The notes under the pieces: generated by a model
What the model saw: the letters and a program-made list of their open reading frames with translations, nothing else
What the model was told of the DNA's origin: nothing
Database searches by the model: none
Program-made: the position numbers and the translations under genes
NCBI GenBank assembly: GCA_934613645.1
Contig: CAKTTC010000014.1
Location: 1-61,026 of the forward strand
Source: an uncultured Opitutales bacterium
GTDB taxonomy: Bacteria; Verrucomicrobiota; Verrucomicrobiia; Opitutales; Intestinicryptomonadaceae
Direction: 5' to 3'
DNA length: 61,026 nt
Part shown: positions 8,378-17,476 of the stretch, in pieces
How the letters are laid out: every line of letters starts with the position of its first letter
Numbering within the stretch: position 1 is the stretch's first letter

Positions 8378-9865
8378 ATGAGCGAAAACAACAAAATTCA
8401 AGACAACAGCCACGACTTGTGGGCTGTCCGCAAGGCTAAGCTCGACGCAATGCGCGCGTCGGGCTTCGACCCGTTTAGGGCGAATTGGGATCAGACCCAC
8501 ACAAGCAAAACGGCGGTTGAATCGTTCGACAACTCGCTTCCCGAGGGCGAAAACACCCAGCACGAAGTCTCGGTTGCGGGGCGCATTCTCTTCTACCGCC
8601 TCATGGGCAAGGCGAGCTTCCTGAAAATCCTCGACCGCGACGGCATTATCCAGCTCTACGTCTCGCGCGACGGCCTCCCCGAGGGCGTCTACAACGACGA
8701 CTTCAAAAAGAACATAGACGTAGGCGACATCATCGGCGCGAGGGGAAAGCTCTTCAAAACAAAGACGGGCGAAATCACCGTGCGCGTGAACGACTTCAAA
8801 ATGCTCTGCAAAAGCATGCGCCCGCTCCCCGAAAAGTTCCACGGGCTCACCGACAGCGAGCAAATCTACCGCCAGCGTTATCTCGACCTGATTACCAATC
8901 AGGAGTCGCGCAGGCGTTTCAAAATGCGCAGCGCAATCATACGCGAAATCCGCGAATTCCTCTGGGAGCGCGACTTCACCGAAGTTGAAACGCCCGTTTT
9001 GCACGGCGTTGCGGGCGGGGCTGCGGCGCGTCCGTTTACAACGCACTTCAACGCGCTCGACTGCCAGTTCTATCTGCGAATCGCCCTTGAACTCTACCTC
9101 AAGAGAATGCTCATCGGCGGGTTCGACAGGGTTTTTGAAATGGGGCGCGTTTTCCGCAACGAAGGCCTCGACCGCAAGCACAATCCCGAATTTACAATGC
9201 TTGAAGTCTATCAGGCGTATTCAAGCCACGAAGGCATGATGGAGCTTGTGCGCTCGCTCATTACGCGCCTTTGCCAAAAGGTTTTGGGCACTACGTCAAT
9301 CCCGCGCGCCGACGGCGGCACTATCGAGCTCGGCGGCGAATGGCGCAAGGCCGACTACCGCGACTTGGTTCGCGAGGCCTCGGGCGACAAAGACTGGTTC
9401 TCGCGCACCCGCGAGGAGAAGCTTGCCGCCTGCGAAAAGCTCGGCATTCAGGTTGACCCCAATTTGGAAGACTACGAAGTTACCGAAAACGTCTACGGCA
9501 AGCTTGTAGAGCCAAATCTCATTCAGCCCACGTTTGTAATGCACATTCCCAAGGAACTTTGCCCGCTTGCAAAGCTCAACAAGGAAGACCCGACCGTTTT
9601 GGACGTGTTCGAACTGTGCATCAACGGGCAGGAAATTGCCCCCGCGTATTCGGAGCAGAACGACCCGTTCATTCAGCGCGAAATGTTCGAAGCCCAAGTC
9701 GGCGAAGAAAAACAGAACCTCGACGAAGACTTCCTCGTTGCAATGGAGCACGGAATGCCGCCCGCAGGCGGTATGGGAATCGGTATTGACCGCCTCGTAA
9801 TTCTGCTTACAAGCGCGGCGAATATTCGCGACACCATTTTGTTCCCGTCGTTGCGTCCCGAATAA
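8378..9865 (+). CDS. lysS: Lysyl-tRNA synthetase (class II)
   Basis: Charges tRNA-Lys with lysine in the cytoplasm. 495 residues from the ATG at 8378 (MSENNKIQDN), which matches the family length of about 500; an in-frame ATG at 8333 would add 15 residues without family support. The N-terminal OB-fold is seen in VAGRILFYRLMGKASFLKI. The class II catalytic core includes FRNEGLDRKHNPEFTMLE (motif 2) and GMGIGIDRLVI (motif 3). It starts a tight run with the LolC/E and LolD genes (13-nt gap), an arrangement that may be one operon. Confidence 0.97.
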   Translation: MSENNKIQDNSHDLWAVRKAKLDAMRASGFDPFRANWDQTHTSKTAVESFDNSLPEGENTQHEVSVAGRILFYRLMGKASFLKILDRDGIIQLYVSRDGLPEGVYNDDFKKNIDVGDIIGARGKLFKTKTGEITVRVNDFKMLCKSMRPLPEKFHGLTDSEQIYRQRYLDLITNQESRRRFKMRSAIIREIREFLWERDFTEVETPVLHGVAGGAAARPFTTHFNALDCQFYLRIALELYLKRMLIGGFDRVFEMGRVFRNEGLDRKHNPEFTMLEVYQAYSSHEGMMELVRSLITRLCQKVLGTTSIPRADGGTIELGGEWRKADYRDLVREASGDKDWFSRTREEKLAACEKLGIQVDPNLEDYEVTENVYGKLVEPNLIQPTFVMHIPKELCPLAKLNKEDPTVLDVFELCINGQEIAPAYSEQNDPFIQREMFEAQVGEEKQNLDEDFLVAMEHGMPPAGGMGIGIDRLVILLTSAANIRDTILFPSLRPE

Positions 9866-9878
9866 CGGAGCGGTAGTT

Positions 9879-11105
9879 ATGCCGTGGTGGTTTTACATCG
9901 CACTGAAACAACTTTTCCCCGCGGGGAGGGTTGTTTCGTTTTTTGCGGCGGTTTCGGTGCTCGGCGTTGCGCTCGGCATTTTGGGGCTTTTCGGAACGCA
10001 GAGCGTGATGAACGGCTTCCATTCGCAGATAGCGGCAAAGCTGCGCGCAACCTCGGGCGACGTAATAATACGCAATTACGGACGCCCCATTGCCGACGCT
10101 TCCAAGCTCCGCGCCAAGCTTGAAAAAAATCCGCAGGTGGCCGTTGTGGAAGAGGCTGCCAACGGGCCTGTTATGATGCTTTCGGGCAAAGTTCCCGTCT
10201 TCCCGATGTTGCGCAGCTACGATACCGTCCGCAACGAATCGGCCTTGCCCATTCGCGAAAACGGCTTCGTCAAGTTCGGCAATATCGACGAGCTTGACGA
10301 CGACTCAATCATTTTGGGGCAGCGTCTGGCTGCCGCAAACGGAATCGGCGTGGGCGACTTTGTGGAGATTTATTCGCCCACAATGCTCGACAAAATCAAG
10401 AAGGACGAAGTGCCAATGCCAGCCTCGCTGCGCGTTGTGGGGCTGCTGAATACCGACTATTCGGAAGTCGATTCCACAGTCGCGCTTGTTTCGCTGCGGA
10501 GAATGTCCGATTTGTATTCGCTCGGCGGCGGGGTTCACTCGATAATTTTGCGCCTCAAGCAGGGCGTTGATTGCGACGAATTCGCGCGGCAGCTGCGCCG
10601 CTCGGGCGACGTCCCGTATAGAATTTCCACTTGGCTGTCGGCGAACGAGGCGTTTTTGCGCGTGATAAAAATGGAGAAGGTGATGATGTCGCTGATAATT
10701 TTCCTGATAATAATTGTGGCGTCGTTTTCAATTTGCATTTCGCTTTACACTTCGGTGTTGAAAAAAACGCGCGAGATAGGGCTTTCGGGCGCGATGGGCG
10801 CGCGGCCGTATCAGATTGCGCTGACGTATTGCCTGCAGGGGCTGATAATCGGCGTGCTGGGGTCGTTTGCGGGAATCGCGCTTACGGTGCTTGTGCTGCA
10901 TTTCAGAGAGCCGCTTGTGGAGCTTATGGTGGACAGGGAGTCGCTTGTGGAGTTCTACCATTTTGCGCATTTGCCCGTTAAATACGAGCTGTCCGACGCG
11001 CTTTCGGCGTGTGTTTTCGCCGTGGTTTTGTGCACGCTTGCGGGCGTGTTTCCGGCAATCAGGGCGGCGCGTCTTAAAATTTCGGAGGCGATGAGAAATG
11101 AGTAG
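9879..11105 (+). CDS. LolC/LolE-type lipoprotein-releasing ABC permease
   Basis: 408 residues. One membrane segment near residues 18-42 (FFAAVSVLGVALGILGLFG), a periplasmic MacB-like domain of roughly 220 residues, then three C-terminal membrane segments with the FtsX permease core (SLIIFLIIIVASFSICI, then KTREIGLSGAMGA, the coupling-helix region that docks on the ATPase). The opening with NGFH and the size are typical of LolC/E rather than MacB. With LolD it would release lipoproteins from the inner membrane for transfer to the outer membrane. Only one permease gene is present, so the complex is probably a homodimer (LolF-like). Its stop overlaps the start of lolD by 8 nt, implying coupled translation. 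Confidence 0.9.
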   Translation: MPWWFYIALKQLFPAGRVVSFFAAVSVLGVALGILGLFGTQSVMNGFHSQIAAKLRATSGDVIIRNYGRPIADASKLRAKLEKNPQVAVVEEAANGPVMMLSGKVPVFPMLRSYDTVRNESALPIRENGFVKFGNIDELDDDSIILGQRLAAANGIGVGDFVEIYSPTMLDKIKKDEVPMPASLRVVGLLNTDYSEVDSTVALVSLRRMSDLYSLGGGVHSIILRLKQGVDCDEFARQLRRSGDVPYRISTWLSANEAFLRVIKMEKVMMSLIIFLIIIVASFSICISLYTSVLKKTREIGLSGAMGARPYQIALTYCLQGLIIGVLGSFAGIALTVLVLHFREPLVELMVDRESLVEFYHFAHLPVKYELSDALSACVFAVVLCTLAGVFPAIRAARLKISEAMRNE

Positions 11106-11784
11106 CGCAGTGCTTGAAGCGTCGGACATTGCAAAGGTTTTCAAAGCTCCCGACGGCAGTTCCATAGAAGTGCTCAAGGGCGTTTCGCTTTCGGTGGGCG
11201 CGGGCGAAAGCGTTTCGCTGCGCGGCGAAAGCGGCGCGGGCAAAACCACGTTTATGAACATTCTTTCGGGGCTTGAAACGCCCACGCGCGGTTCGGTTTT
11301 CTGGCGCGGCGAGCGCGTTGACAACCTTTCGAATTCCGCGCAGGCAAAGCTGCGGGCGGGTTTTATGGGGTTCGTCTTCCAGAACTACTGCCTTATGCCC
11401 GAGCTTACCGCGCTTGAAAACGTGGAGCTTGCCGCACGCATTTCGGGCGGCTACAATTCGGCGGCGGCACGGCGCGCCAAAGACCTGCTTGAAAAGGTGG
11501 GGCTTGGCGGACGCGCAAAGTATCTGCCGAACAAGCTTTCGGGGGGCGAACGCCAGAGGGTCGCCATTGCGCGCGCGGTGCTCAACCGCCCGAAGGTTCT
11601 GCTTGCCGACGAGCCTACGGGAAATTTGGACGAAGACACTGCAAGGTCGGTTATGGATATGCTGCTTTCGCTTTGCCGCGAAAACAACGCCGCGCTGCTT
11701 CTGATAACCCACAATCCCGATTTCGCGAAAATGACCGACCGCGAAGTTGTCCTTACAAAGGGCGGGATTTTGCAGGTTAGGTAG
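11098..11784 (+). CDS. lolD: LolD-type ABC transporter ATP-binding protein
   Basis: 228 residues, the usual length. Walker A is GESGAGKTT, the signature motif is LSGGERQRVAIARA, Walker B is VLLADEPTGNLD, and the switch histidine is in LLITHN. These place it in the MacB/LolD/FtsE group of ATPases that partner FtsX-fold permeases, and the overlapping upstream permease gene fixes the LolD assignment. It would supply energy for extracting lipoproteins from the inner membrane. Confidence 0.93.
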   Translation: MSSAVLEASDIAKVFKAPDGSSIEVLKGVSLSVGAGESVSLRGESGAGKTTFMNILSGLETPTRGSVFWRGERVDNLSNSAQAKLRAGFMGFVFQNYCLMPELTALENVELAARISGGYNSAAARRAKDLLEKVGLGGRAKYLPNKLSGGERQRVAIARAVLNRPKVLLADEPTGNLDEDTARSVMDMLLSLCRENNAALLLITHNPDFAKMTDREVVLTKGGILQVR

Positions 11785-11846
11785 CTTCCGCCGCTGCTTG
11801 CCGATTGCGCCGTTTTGCGGGGCGGGGCGCATATTGCCGCGTTTTT

Positions 11847-11877
11847 CCGCGGGTTTTGATTTTTTCCCGCGGGTTTT
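11847..11877 (+). terminator. Possible terminator after lolD
   Basis: CCGCGGG (11847-11853) pairs with CCCGCGG (11866-11872) around a T-rich 12-nt loop, followed by GTTTT. The T tail is short. It lies in the 103-nt gap between the converging lolD and queC. Confidence 0.45.
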
Positions 11878-11887
11878 GCGTTGCGCG

Positions 11888-12541
11888 CTATTTGGCGTAA
11901 ACAGTGGGGTCGGGCACGCCCGCAAGCCTGAACGCCTCTTTGCGTTCGGTGCACGTTCCGCAAGTGCCGCAGTGGATTTCCCCTCCCTTGTAGCACGACC
12001 ACGTCTGCGAGAAATCTACGCCCAAATCCGCTCCCAGAGCCACAATGTCGGCTTTCGACATATCCACAAACGGGCGCAGGAGCTTTACGGGTTCGTAGTG
12101 GCAGAGCGCGAGAACGCCGTCGAGCGCGTCGGCGAATTCGTCGCGGCAGTCGGGATAAATGGCGTGGTCGCCCGAGTGCGCCGCGTAGGCTACTTCGTCG
12201 GTTTCAAGCGCGATTGCCCGCGCGGCGGCTATTGAAATCATAATCATGTTGCGGTTGGGCACGACAGTCGATTTCATATTGGAGTCGTCGTAGTTGCCGT
12301 CGGGCACTTCCTCGGAGGCGTCGGTGAGCGAGTTGTGCCCGAAAAGCCGCGTAATCGGGCGCAGGTCGGCGATGTCGAACGGCACGCCGAGTTTTTCGCA
12401 ATTTTTGCGCGCAAACTCCAACTCCTTTTTGTGCTTCTGCCCGTAGTCGAAAAGCAGCGCGGCGTCGGCTTTGCCTTCGCGCTTTAGCAAATGCAACAAA
12501 ACAGTGGAATCGAGTCCGCCCGAATAAACTATTACTGCCAT
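11888..12541 (-). CDS. queC: 7-cyano-7-deazaguanine (preQ0) synthase QueC
   Basis: Converts 7-carboxy-7-deazaguanine to preQ0 using ATP and ammonia, in queuosine biosynthesis. 217 residues. The N-terminal ATP-pyrophosphatase loop is YSGGLDSTV; HSGDHAIYPDCR is the family's second signature; zinc ligands are in WSCYKGG, then HCGTCGTC. No other queuosine gene lies next to it. It converges with lolD, and its start is 84 nt from the divergent GspL-like gene. I saw no preQ1-riboswitch-like sequence in that gap. Confidence 0.96.
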   Translation of the reverse strand: MAVIVYSGGLDSTVLLHLLKREGKADAALLFDYGQKHKKELEFARKNCEKLGVPFDIADLRPITRLFGHNSLTDASEEVPDGNYDDSNMKSTVVPNRNMIMISIAAARAIALETDEVAYAAHSGDHAIYPDCRDEFADALDGVLALCHYEPVKLLRPFVDMSKADIVALGADLGVDFSQTWSCYKGGEIHCGTCGTCTERKEAFRLAGVPDPTVYAK

Positions 12542-12625
12542 AGGCGCGAGTATTTCGCATTTTTTTGTTGATGTTGCAACAATTTTTTCGGAAACTCAGG
12601 GCGAAAGAAAACGTTGAATCTGTGT

Positions 12626-13645
12626 ATGTCGGTTGTTTTGATTGAGGATTGCGCTTTGTTCGGGAAGGGGATTGCTTTTCCCGAGTCGCTTTCGCGCGCC
12701 GACGCGCGTTCGTTCGCGCGCGAGACCGCCTTGGAGTGCTCCATTTTTCCGCCCGAAAAAACGCTGTTCGGCTTTGTGCGCGCGGGCGTTGTGTATGTGT
12801 GCGAAAAATCAGCCCTGCCGCCGCAGGCGCGGGAGGCGCGGCTTGTAATGCCCGCTTCGGCGTTGCTTGCGGCGTTCGAAGCCGACGGCGTTTGCGCGTT
12901 CAAATACGGTGCGGGCGTTTGTGTTTTCGACTTCGGCGAAACCAAGAAAACGGCGTCGGCATGCGGCGAAAACGCGCTTGAAAACGCAATGGCTCTTGCG
13001 GGAATCGATGCCGAAGCGCGCGGGCGGGCGTCGGTTTTTGCGGTTGAGTCCGTTTCGGAACGCGGCGGAAAAATCGAAATAAAGCTCGAAAAGACTTTGC
13101 CCGACGGCACTGTTGAACATCTTTCGGCGCGCAAAAACGTCTCGTTTTTTGCCGACGCGGAGTTGCGTCCGCCCGCCGATATGGCTGCGCTGAAACGCGC
13201 TGCACGCGCGCGCGCGGCGGCGAAGGTTTGCTGCGCCGTTTTTGCGCTCGCCGTTGTTTGGCTTGTCTACGCTTCCGTCAATGCGTTTTTCGTTTCGCGC
13301 GAGATTGAAGAAAAAACGCGCGTGCTGGCAGAACTTGAGCCTGCGGCGAAACAAATTGAGGCGGCGAATGCCGACGCGCTGAAGTTGCTCGACGTTATCG
13401 GTTCGCGCATAGAGCCTGTTTCCGCGCTCGCGCGGGTTAACGCGCTGCGTCCCGACGGCGTTTGGTTTGCGCGGGCGAAGTTTTCGGGTTCGGGCGAAAT
13501 TTCCGTCTCGGGCGAAGCCGATTCAATAGCAAAAGTAAAGAAATTCGCCGACGCCCTTGCAAAGGAATTTTCCGTTGAACTTACAACCGACACCGCGCGT
13601 GGCAAAACGCGTTTTTCTGTCAAATTGTCGAAATATGCAAAGTAG
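12626..13645 (+). CDS. GspL/PilN-like membrane protein of a secretion or pilus apparatus
   Basis: 339 residues from the ATG at 12626; a TTG four codons upstream is the alternative. Residues 1-190 are cytoplasmic, with a weakly conserved actin-like look (SVVLIEDCALFGKGIAF). A single membrane helix lies at about 195-222 (CCAVFALAVVWLVYASVNAFFV). A coiled region and then a small periplasmic domain follow (VSGEADSIAKVKKFADAL, typical of the ferredoxin-like fold of GspL and PilN). The next gene has the plan of GspM, so the pair fits the inner-membrane platform of a type II secretion system. The rest of such a system is not in this window. The assignment rests on architecture and pairing more than on motifs. 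Confidence 0.55.
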   Translation: MSVVLIEDCALFGKGIAFPESLSRADARSFARETALECSIFPPEKTLFGFVRAGVVYVCEKSALPPQAREARLVMPASALLAAFEADGVCAFKYGAGVCVFDFGETKKTASACGENALENAMALAGIDAEARGRASVFAVESVSERGGKIEIKLEKTLPDGTVEHLSARKNVSFFADAELRPPADMAALKRAARARAAAKVCCAVFALAVVWLVYASVNAFFVSREIEEKTRVLAELEPAAKQIEAANADALKLLDVIGSRIEPVSALARVNALRPDGVWFARAKFSGSGEISVSGEADSIAKVKKFADALAKEFSVELTTDTARGKTRFSVKLSKYAK

Positions 13646-14147
13646 ATTTTCATTCAGTTTTTCAAAGCGCGAGCGGCTTATGCTTGCGGGGGTTGCGGGG
13701 TGCGCGCTGGCTGTCTGGGCTTCGGCTGTTTTTTCGGCGCGGGCGCGGCAGGCCGCTGAACTTGCGCAGCTTGGCAAGCGCGAGGCGGTTGCGCGGGCTA
13801 CGATAGCCCTCAAGCCCGCCGTGGAAGCCAGAATCAAGGCGGCGCGCTCTCGCGTGGACATGTCGAAAACCCTTTCCGCCGACGCGCTGCAAATTGAAAT
13901 TGAAAGCGCGGCAAAGACTTCGGGCTTGGAGTATTCGCTCTCAAGCGCGGTTCGCTCAAAGTCGGGCGGGTTTTCGCTCAACAGGCTGACGCTTTCAACG
14001 TCGCCGCAAAACTTGGCGGATATTGTCAAATTCGAAAACCTCGTTGCAAAGCTTGCGCCGTATGCAACTATCGAAGAAGTGTCGTTCGCGGGCGATTCGC
14101 GCACGGGCAAAGTTTCGGCGCGCTACGTGATTTCGTCGTTCGAATAA
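13635..14147 (+). CDS. GspM/PilO-like inner-membrane protein
   Basis: 170 residues from the ATG at 13635, which overlaps the previous gene by 11 nt. A short basic N-terminus (FSFSKRERLMLAG) precedes one membrane helix at about residues 14-35 (AGVAGCALAVWASAVFSA). A helical linker rich in A, K and R follows, then a periplasmic domain ending in beta-strands (FENLVAKLAPYATIEEVSF). This single-helix, ferredoxin-like plan is that of GspM or PilO, which dimerise with GspL or PilN. Sequence similarity is weak in these families, so the call depends on the neighbouring gene. Confidence 0.55.
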   Translation: MQSRFSFSFSKRERLMLAGVAGCALAVWASAVFSARARQAAELAQLGKREAVARATIALKPAVEARIKAARSRVDMSKTLSADALQIEIESAAKTSGLEYSLSSAVRSKSGGFSLNRLTLSTSPQNLADIVKFENLVAKLAPYATIEEVSFAGDSRTGKVSARYVISSFE

Positions 14148-14262
14148 TTTTTGCGCGCGTGGCGCGATGAGTTGCCGTGGGGGGGGAGTGTGTTCCGAAA
14201 AAACTTCAAGAACAGACGCCCTTTGTAAACGAACGTTGCCGCCGAAGCGGTTTTGCGTGCCG

Positions 14263-14292
14263 AAAAAAACGGCGCGGTTTTTGTTCCGCGCC
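14263..14292 (-). terminator. Rho-independent terminator of nadA
   Basis: On the minus strand GGCGCGG pairs perfectly with CCGCGCC around AACAAAAA and is followed by GTTTTTTT. It lies 25 nt past the nadA stop. Confidence 0.85.
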
Positions 14293-14316
14293 ATATTCAT
14301 TTCGCCTTGTTTGCGG

Positions 14317-15303
14317 TTATTTTTTGCCGCCTATTTTCGCCGACATTTCGAGCATTTTTTCGATTGGGGCGGCGGCTTTTTTGATTGTCTGTTCCGAAAG
14401 CTCTATTTTCGGTTCGAGGTTTTCCAGACACGCCAGCAACTTTTCGGGCGTGTTCATAAGCATATTTTTGCAGTGCTGCGAGGGTCTGCCCGACGCCGTT
14501 GCGGCTATGAAAGTTTTGTCGGGAATTTCCCTGCGCAGGCGGTGAACCATTTCTACGACAGTTGCCACAATGAATTTTTCCGACGGATTTTCCCTGCAAA
14601 AAGCTATCATTTTTTCGGTGCTGCAAACGCAGTCGGCAACGTCGCGGACTGCCTTGGGGCATTCGGGGTGGGCAATCATCGGGGTGTCGGGGAACGCGCG
14701 CTTCAGAGCTTTCAACTCCTCCGCCTTGTATTGCGTGTGCGCCCAGCAGTAGCCGTTCCAGAGAATCATATCGCGTCCCGTTTGCTCAATCACCCAAGAG
14801 CCGAGGTTTTGGTCGGGGCAGAAGATGATTTTTTGCTCGGGCGGAATCTGCTTTACAATCTCGAGCGCGTTTCCGCTCGTGCAGATGATGTCGCTAAGCT
14901 CCTTGACCTTCGCGCTGCAATTTATGTAGGAAATGACGATTGCGTCGGGGTGCTGCTTTTTGAAAATGGCAAGCTCGATAGGGTCGCAAAGTTCTTCAAG
15001 CGTGCAGCCCGCTGCGTGGTCGGGAAGAACCACGGTTTTGGAGGGGTTGAGGATTTTCGCGGTCTCCGCCATAAAATCGACGCCCGCAAAGGCTATGACA
15101 TCGGCGTTTGCCTGCTTTGCCTGACGCGACAACCCGAGACTGTCGCCCACATAGTCGGCAATCTCCTGTATTTCCCTACACACATAGTTGTGCGCCAAAA
15201 TAACGGCGTTTCTGCGCTTTTTGGCTTCGAGAATCTTCTTCTGGATTTCGCTCAGCTCCCGCTTGGGCGAGAGGTTTAACGGGGGAAATACTATTGCCTG
15301 CAT
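14317..15303 (-). CDS. nadA: Quinolinate synthase
   Basis: Condenses iminoaspartate with dihydroxyacetone phosphate to quinolinate, the precursor of NAD. 328 residues, the normal size of the short NadA type. Family landmarks are AHNYVCREIQ near the N-terminus, VVLPDHAAGC, CPDQNLGSWV, IAHPECP and TASGRPSQHC; the cysteines in AAGC, HPEC and SQHC are the expected three ligands of the [4Fe-4S] cluster. It stands alone, with its own terminator. The oxygen-sensitive cluster suits an anaerobe. Confidence 0.97.
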   Translation of the reverse strand: MQAIVFPPLNLSPKRELSEIQKKILEAKKRRNAVILAHNYVCREIQEIADYVGDSLGLSRQAKQANADVIAFAGVDFMAETAKILNPSKTVVLPDHAAGCTLEELCDPIELAIFKKQHPDAIVISYINCSAKVKELSDIICTSGNALEIVKQIPPEQKIIFCPDQNLGSWVIEQTGRDMILWNGYCWAHTQYKAEELKALKRAFPDTPMIAHPECPKAVRDVADCVCSTEKMIAFCRENPSEKFIVATVVEMVHRLRREIPDKTFIAATASGRPSQHCKNMLMNTPEKLLACLENLEPKIELSEQTIKKAAAPIEKMLEMSAKIGGKK

Positions 15304-15448
15304 TTTCGTGATTTTTTTTAACGCGTATTTTTTTGATTTGGCGGCGGTTTGTCAAGACATTCGCGCGCTAAACGATAATTATTACTATTTAGGCTTGCAT
15401 TTCTAAAAAACTTGTGTTTTGTTGACACCATAATAAAGTAGTTCGCCT

Positions 15449-16789
15449 ATGAAGATTATAACTGCAACCACCAAGATTTTTTTGCTTCTGTGCGCGTTTG
15501 CGCTTTCGGCGGCCGCCGAAACGAAAACCGCGGGCGACTACTCCATAACGCTCAAGGCTGCGAACGTCGGCGCAATTTACGATACGGGCGAAAAAATCGA
15601 CTTTATCCTCGAGGTCTCCAAGGCGGGCAAGCCTTTTGCGGGCGCGGATTTGGACGTGAAAATTTCGAAAGACGAAGTTGCGCCGCTTGCGCGTTCGTCG
15701 AAAAAGTCGGCGGCGGCAAGGGAGACTTTTTCAAGTTCGCTTGCGGACTCGGGAGTTGTGAAATGCCAAGTTTTCGTGAAGCTGCCCGACGTTGAAAAGC
15801 GCGTCGAGATGCTTGCGGGCGCGGCGGTAAAACCGCTGTCGATTGCCCCGAGCGTTCCCGAGCCCGTCGATTTCGTCCAATTCTGGGACGCCCAGAAAAA
15901 GATTTTGGCAGACATTCCGCTTAACATGCAGGTGCAGCCGCGCCAAAAGCTGCTTCCGCGCGCCCTTTCGGAAAAGCTTGATTTGTTCGTAGTAAAGGCC
16001 GACACGTTCGGCGGAAAGCTTGATGCGTATATGGTTATGCCCAAGAACGCCGCCCCGAAATCGCTGCCTGCAATAGTTATTCCCCACGGGGCGGGCGTGC
16101 GCTACAGTAGGTTCGGCGGGGTTGCGGGCGCGGCGGAATTCGCAAAACGCGGCTTTTTGGCAATCGACTTCAACGCGCTCGGGCTTGACAGCGACGGCAC
16201 TGCCGCCGACTTGGAAGTCCACAAAAAGAACTTCAAAGGCTATCCCTACAAAGACGCCAAAGACAGGCAGAAAAACATTTTCCGCACAATCTATCTGCGC
16301 GCGCTCAGGGCGTTGGACGTTGCAATGGCGCAGCCGCAGTGGGACGGCAAAAACCTCGTTGTCTTCGGGACATCGCAGGGCGGCGGGCAGGCTCTTGCAA
16401 TGGGCGGACTTTCCGACAAGGTAACGCTTGTGTGCGCCTTCGTGCCCGCGCTTTGCGATATGGCGGGGTTCGTGAAAGACCGCGTGAGCGGCTGGCCGCA
16501 CTACGTAAGAGCCGACAAAAACGGCGTATACGGTAAATTCGACAAAAGCTGGCTTGAGTCGATTCCGTATTTCGACGGCACGAACTTCGCCCGCCACATC
16601 AGTGCGCCTTCGATAATTACAATCGACCTCTCCGACGATGTCTGCCAACCCACAACGGGCTTTGCGATGTATTCGAATCTCAAGAAGGAAAAGATTCTTA
16701 TAATCAACCCCGAGGCGCGCCACGGCGTTCCGCGCGAATGCTATCTCAAGGTTGCCGATATGGTGGGGCAGCGCGTTTCGGAAAAATGA
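15449..16789 (+). CDS. Secreted CE7-type acetyl xylan esterase (AXE1 family)
   Basis: 446 residues with a signal peptide (residues 1-23, ending FALSAAAET). Residues 25-125 form a beta-rich N-terminal domain; the alpha/beta-hydrolase domain follows (from about residue 130, PVDFVQFWDAQKK). The nucleophile is the serine in VFGTSQGGGQAL, and the acid and histidine are in IDLSDDVCQP and ARHGVPREC, the order of the AXE1 (cephalosporin-C deacetylase) family. Removal of acetyl groups from xylan or pectin oligosaccharides is the likely role, in keeping with the GH106 and GH28-like genes. The extra N-terminal domain is seen in many Bacteroidota-type CE7 proteins. Confidence 0.85.
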   Translation: MKIITATTKIFLLLCAFALSAAAETKTAGDYSITLKAANVGAIYDTGEKIDFILEVSKAGKPFAGADLDVKISKDEVAPLARSSKKSAAARETFSSSLADSGVVKCQVFVKLPDVEKRVEMLAGAAVKPLSIAPSVPEPVDFVQFWDAQKKILADIPLNMQVQPRQKLLPRALSEKLDLFVVKADTFGGKLDAYMVMPKNAAPKSLPAIVIPHGAGVRYSRFGGVAGAAEFAKRGFLAIDFNALGLDSDGTAADLEVHKKNFKGYPYKDAKDRQKNIFRTIYLRALRALDVAMAQPQWDGKNLVVFGTSQGGGQALAMGGLSDKVTLVCAFVPALCDMAGFVKDRVSGWPHYVRADKNGVYGKFDKSWLESIPYFDGTNFARHISAPSIITIDLSDDVCQPTTGFAMYSNLKKEKILIINPEARHGVPRECYLKVADMVGQRVSEK

Positions 16790-16845
16790 ATTTACGCGCG
16801 CAAACAGCGCGCAACAACCCTAACTGAATAAACAAAGGAAACAAA

Positions 16846-17394
16846 ATGGCAAAAGTAATATGCAGCGTATGCGGCTATGTAATGGACTCGGAGAACCTCC
16901 CCGAAGTGTGCCCCCAGTGCAAGGCACCGAAATCGAAATTCGTCGCGGTTGACGACACAAAGAAAATGGTGTGGGCCGACGAACACAGAATCGGCGTTGC
17001 AAAGGGGCTCGACGCCGAAGTGGTGCAGGGTTTGCGCGAAAACTTCACGGGCGAGTGCACCGAAGTGGGAATGTATTTGGCGATGAGCCGCCAAGCCGAC
17101 CGCGAGGGGTATCCCGAAGTGGCTGAGGCATACAAGCGCATTGCTTTTGAGGAGGCCGAACACGCCGCGAAATTTGCGGAACTTCTCGGCGAATGCGTAG
17201 ACGCCGACACCAAGAAGAACCTCTCCGTGCGCGTAGACGCCGAGGCGGGCGCAACCGCGGGCAAACTGGCTTTGGCAAAGCGCGCCAAGGAGCTTGGCTA
17301 CGATGCCATTCACGACACCGTCCACGAAATGTGCAAAGACGAAGCCCGCCACGGTTCGGCGTTCTTGGGCTTGCTCAACCGCTATTTCAAATAG
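16846..17394 (+). CDS. Reverse rubrerythrin (rubredoxin domain first)
   Basis: 182 residues. Residues 1-40 are a rubredoxin-like domain with two CxxC knuckles (C6-C9 and C22-C25). Residues 60-182 form a ferritin-like four-helix diiron domain, with glutamate-rich helices such as ECTEVGMYL, FEEAEHAAKFAEL and CKDEARHGSAF supplying EXXH-type ligands. This domain order is that of reverse rubrerythrin, an NADH-dependent peroxidase that detoxifies hydrogen peroxide and oxygen in anaerobes. A GGAAA-like ribosome site lies seven bases before the ATG. It ends in a shared terminator facing the metal ATPase gene. Confidence 0.92.
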   Translation: MAKVICSVCGYVMDSENLPEVCPQCKAPKSKFVAVDDTKKMVWADEHRIGVAKGLDAEVVQGLRENFTGECTEVGMYLAMSRQADREGYPEVAEAYKRIAFEEAEHAAKFAELLGECVDADTKKNLSVRVDAEAGATAGKLALAKRAKELGYDAIHDTVHEMCKDEARHGSAFLGLLNRYFK

Positions 17395-17427
17395 TCGGGT
17401 TTGCGCCGACGCGGCGTGTTGCCGCAC

Positions 17428-17460
17428 AAAAAACGGGTCGAAGTTGTTTCGACCCGTTTC
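17428..17460. terminator. Bidirectional terminator between rubrerythrin and the P-type ATPase
   Basis: AAACGGGTCGAA pairs with TTCGACCCGTTT around GTTGT, flanked by A on the left and T on the right, so it can act on both converging transcripts. Confidence 0.85.
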
Positions 17461-17476
17461 GCGTTTCGGCGTTGCG

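Noticed and set aside
12542..12625. preQ1 riboswitch before queC
   Set aside because: The gap is short and shows no preQ1-type hairpin and tail.
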